Source of the DNA: Odontocerum albicorne
Lineage: Eukaryota; Arthropoda; Insecta; Trichoptera; Odontoceridae
Assembly: GCA_949825065.1 (NCBI GenBank)
Contig: OX463842.1
Location: 49,331,011 to 49,395,010 of the forward strand
Direction: 5' to 3'
Length of the DNA: 64,000 nucleotides
Within the stretch, counting starts at the first letter, position 1. Each line of letters opens with the position of its first letter. The position numbers and the translations under genes are program-made. This document shows, piece by piece, positions 63,241-64,000 of this stretch. The notes below the pieces were generated by a model, which was not told the origin of the DNA, ran no database searches, and saw nothing but the letters and a program-made list of their open reading frames with translations.

Positions 63241-64000
63241 TGTTAAAGTTTTTAATTATTTATTAATTTATCTGCGTTGCTATGGAAAATATCACCTTCG
63301 CGAAGAATATTCTCTCACCTTCTCGTTTTTCATATACTCCTGTTAATGAATATTTACTTTTTTCTTTAAATAACGTAAATTTATGTAAAATTACGCAATA
63401 TTTCGTAATATGTTGTAAGTTTACAAACTTTACAAATTTACACAAACAAAATGGTTACTTAGTTTATCAAATATAGATCAAGTCATAGGTAATAACGACA
63501 TTGATGATCTTATGTTTTAGAAAATCTTCCTTTTCTCCAGTTTACTTCTTTGTTTGCCTAAAGGTATACAATATATATGTGAAAAGTGCATCATTAGAAA
63601 GTATTGAAAGGCAATCTTTTTTAGGGAAATCTATAAAATTTAATGGTTTGTCGTGACCACTACACACAAATATTACATCTCATAAATCGGAATATCTTCA
63701 AAGATTTTTGTGTAGGTTGTCTTCCCTTGGTAACTTTTCTGCAGTTTTCTACAAAATATGTTTTTTAACTGTATGCCAATGCGAAAAATAAGTTTCAGCT
63801 TTGGCAACCGTCTCCACCTTCTTTAAACTCAACTTATACACATATATTTTGTAATATTTTTGATCTGTCAAAAATGGGTTCAAATCCTGAGTAATACAAT
63901 ACCGCTCTTAAGGAGACCTTAAACAGTTGTATATAAATTGTCGTTTCATTATTATTCTTTTCCATTATTGAGTTTGATCATTCTTGAAAAAGCTCTTAGG
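63241..64000. repeat. Array unit 9, B block to right edge
   Basis: B core 63,276, zeta 63,510-63,700, eta 63,700-63,760, S2 (plus) 63,865-63,960 with CAAATCCTGAGTAATAC, and the start of theta (TTGATCATTCTTGAAAAAGC) cut by the window edge. The array therefore continues beyond 64,000. Confidence 0.8.

Larger units (their letters stand above)
29424..63289 (+). promoter_or_regulatory. Twenty-one X-box-like core motifs of the array
   Basis: The 14-mer at the heart of each A or B block starts at 29,424, 30,624, 33,525, 34,919, 35,753, 36,992, 38,636, 42,540, 47,135, 49,495, 50,062, 50,327, 50,586, 51,619, 52,092, 53,377, 56,245, 57,472 (disrupted), 59,573, 61,500 and 63,276. Typical forms are GTTGCTATGGAAAT, GTTGCTATGGAGAA and GTTGCTACGGAAAC. 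The RFX-family X-box consensus is RYYNYYATRRNRAC. The copy at 50,327 fits at all 14 positions; most others miss one or two. Binding is inference. Confidence 0.4.
28900..64000. repeat. Degenerate macrosatellite array, about 2.0-2.2-kb period
   Basis: The same modules recur in order to the right edge. Alpha is TTTATTAAGATGGTTATTG then TCAAAAGGCAATA. Block A is the GTTGCTATGGAAAY core, CTCCTGGTATCTCAGTTTGG and a stem-loop. Delta is TTTCGAGTTGTGGATTTGAG then TTACTTAGGAAGACTC. A minus-strand SINE follows, then block B (GTTGCTATGGAGAA core, CATATACTCCTGTTAATG). Epsilon is CCATATGTGCTAGATGG. Zeta is ATTGGTATAAGTCGACCG then AATATTAAGTGAAT. Eta is CGTCTTCCCTTGGTAAC. Theta is CTTGACAAAGCTCTTCGGAT. Successive A cores lie 2,228 bp apart (33,525 to 35,753) and, after subtracting the hAT, 2,010 bp (35,753 to 38,636). 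B cores at 34,919 and 36,992 are 2,073 bp apart. Farther right the order is partly shuffled. Confidence 0.88.

Noticed and set aside
28900..64000. Array as an integrated viral genome
   Set aside because: No viral structural or replication gene is readable; modules are non-coding and tandem.

Overview
The window looks like AT-rich nuclear DNA of an arthropod, most likely an insect. It holds no intact host gene I can defend, no rRNA, no functional tRNA gene, no bacterial operon structure and no CRISPR array. Its coding signal comes from mobile elements typical of insect genomes: mariner, hAT and piggyBac-like DNA transposons, at least five lineages of 5'-truncated non-LTR retrotransposons, a Penelope-like element, one rearranged LTR retrotransposon and tRNA-derived SINEs. 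The species cannot be named from the sequence alone.

Region 1, bases 1 to about 28,600, is an ordinary repeat-rich accessory landscape. It has a 24-bp minisatellite with higher-order periodicity (3.5-4.1 kb) and four copies of a 268-bp tandem repeat that descends from the 3' end of a LINE (4.87-5.94 kb). It has two TTAA-flanked piggyBac-like MITEs (6.5 and 16.8 kb), Penelope-like remnants with hammerhead-ribozyme-like motifs (10.3, 10.7-11.3, 23.3, 24.2 and 25.0 kb), and LINE reverse-transcriptase C-termini at 1.2, 9.1, 15.3, 17.5, 19.4, 22.4 and 26.8 kb. It also has an internally deleted mariner (20.6 kb), a 220-bp foldback MITE (21.9 kb) and several SINEs.

Region 2, about 28,900 to the right edge, is one long, decayed macrosatellite. 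The same ordered modules recur about every 2.0-2.2 kb, or multiples of that once later insertions are subtracted. Each period carries two variants (A and B) of a block whose best-kept core is a 14-mer like GTTGCTATGGAAAY. I count 21 such cores. Type A blocks are followed by a conserved stem-loop. Type B blocks are preceded by a minus-strand tRNA-derived SINE.

Region 2 has been hit by younger insertions, and sister units often preserve the empty site. They are a hAT element with an 8-bp TSD (37.2-38.0 kb), a nearly intact cecropia-type mariner with a single stop codon (40.1-41.4 kb), an internally inverted LTR retrotransposon that makes a GC-rich island (42.8-45.5 kb), a piggyBac-like MITE (45.8-46.4 kb), a 5'-inverted LINE with a 10-bp TSD (48.1-49.1 kb), an old Jockey/I-like LINE (54.0-55.6 kb) and two adjacent long hairpins (57.9-58.0 kb). 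A 51-bp minisatellite of 17 copies (58.4-59.2 kb) has grown out of one of the unit's own modules.

The genes do not form a pathway. The best candidates for something not yet described are the macrosatellite with its RFX X-box-like core and conserved stem-loop, and the ribozyme-like Penelope termini. These interpretations are hypotheses; the repeats, TSDs, TIRs and open frames are read directly from the sequence.
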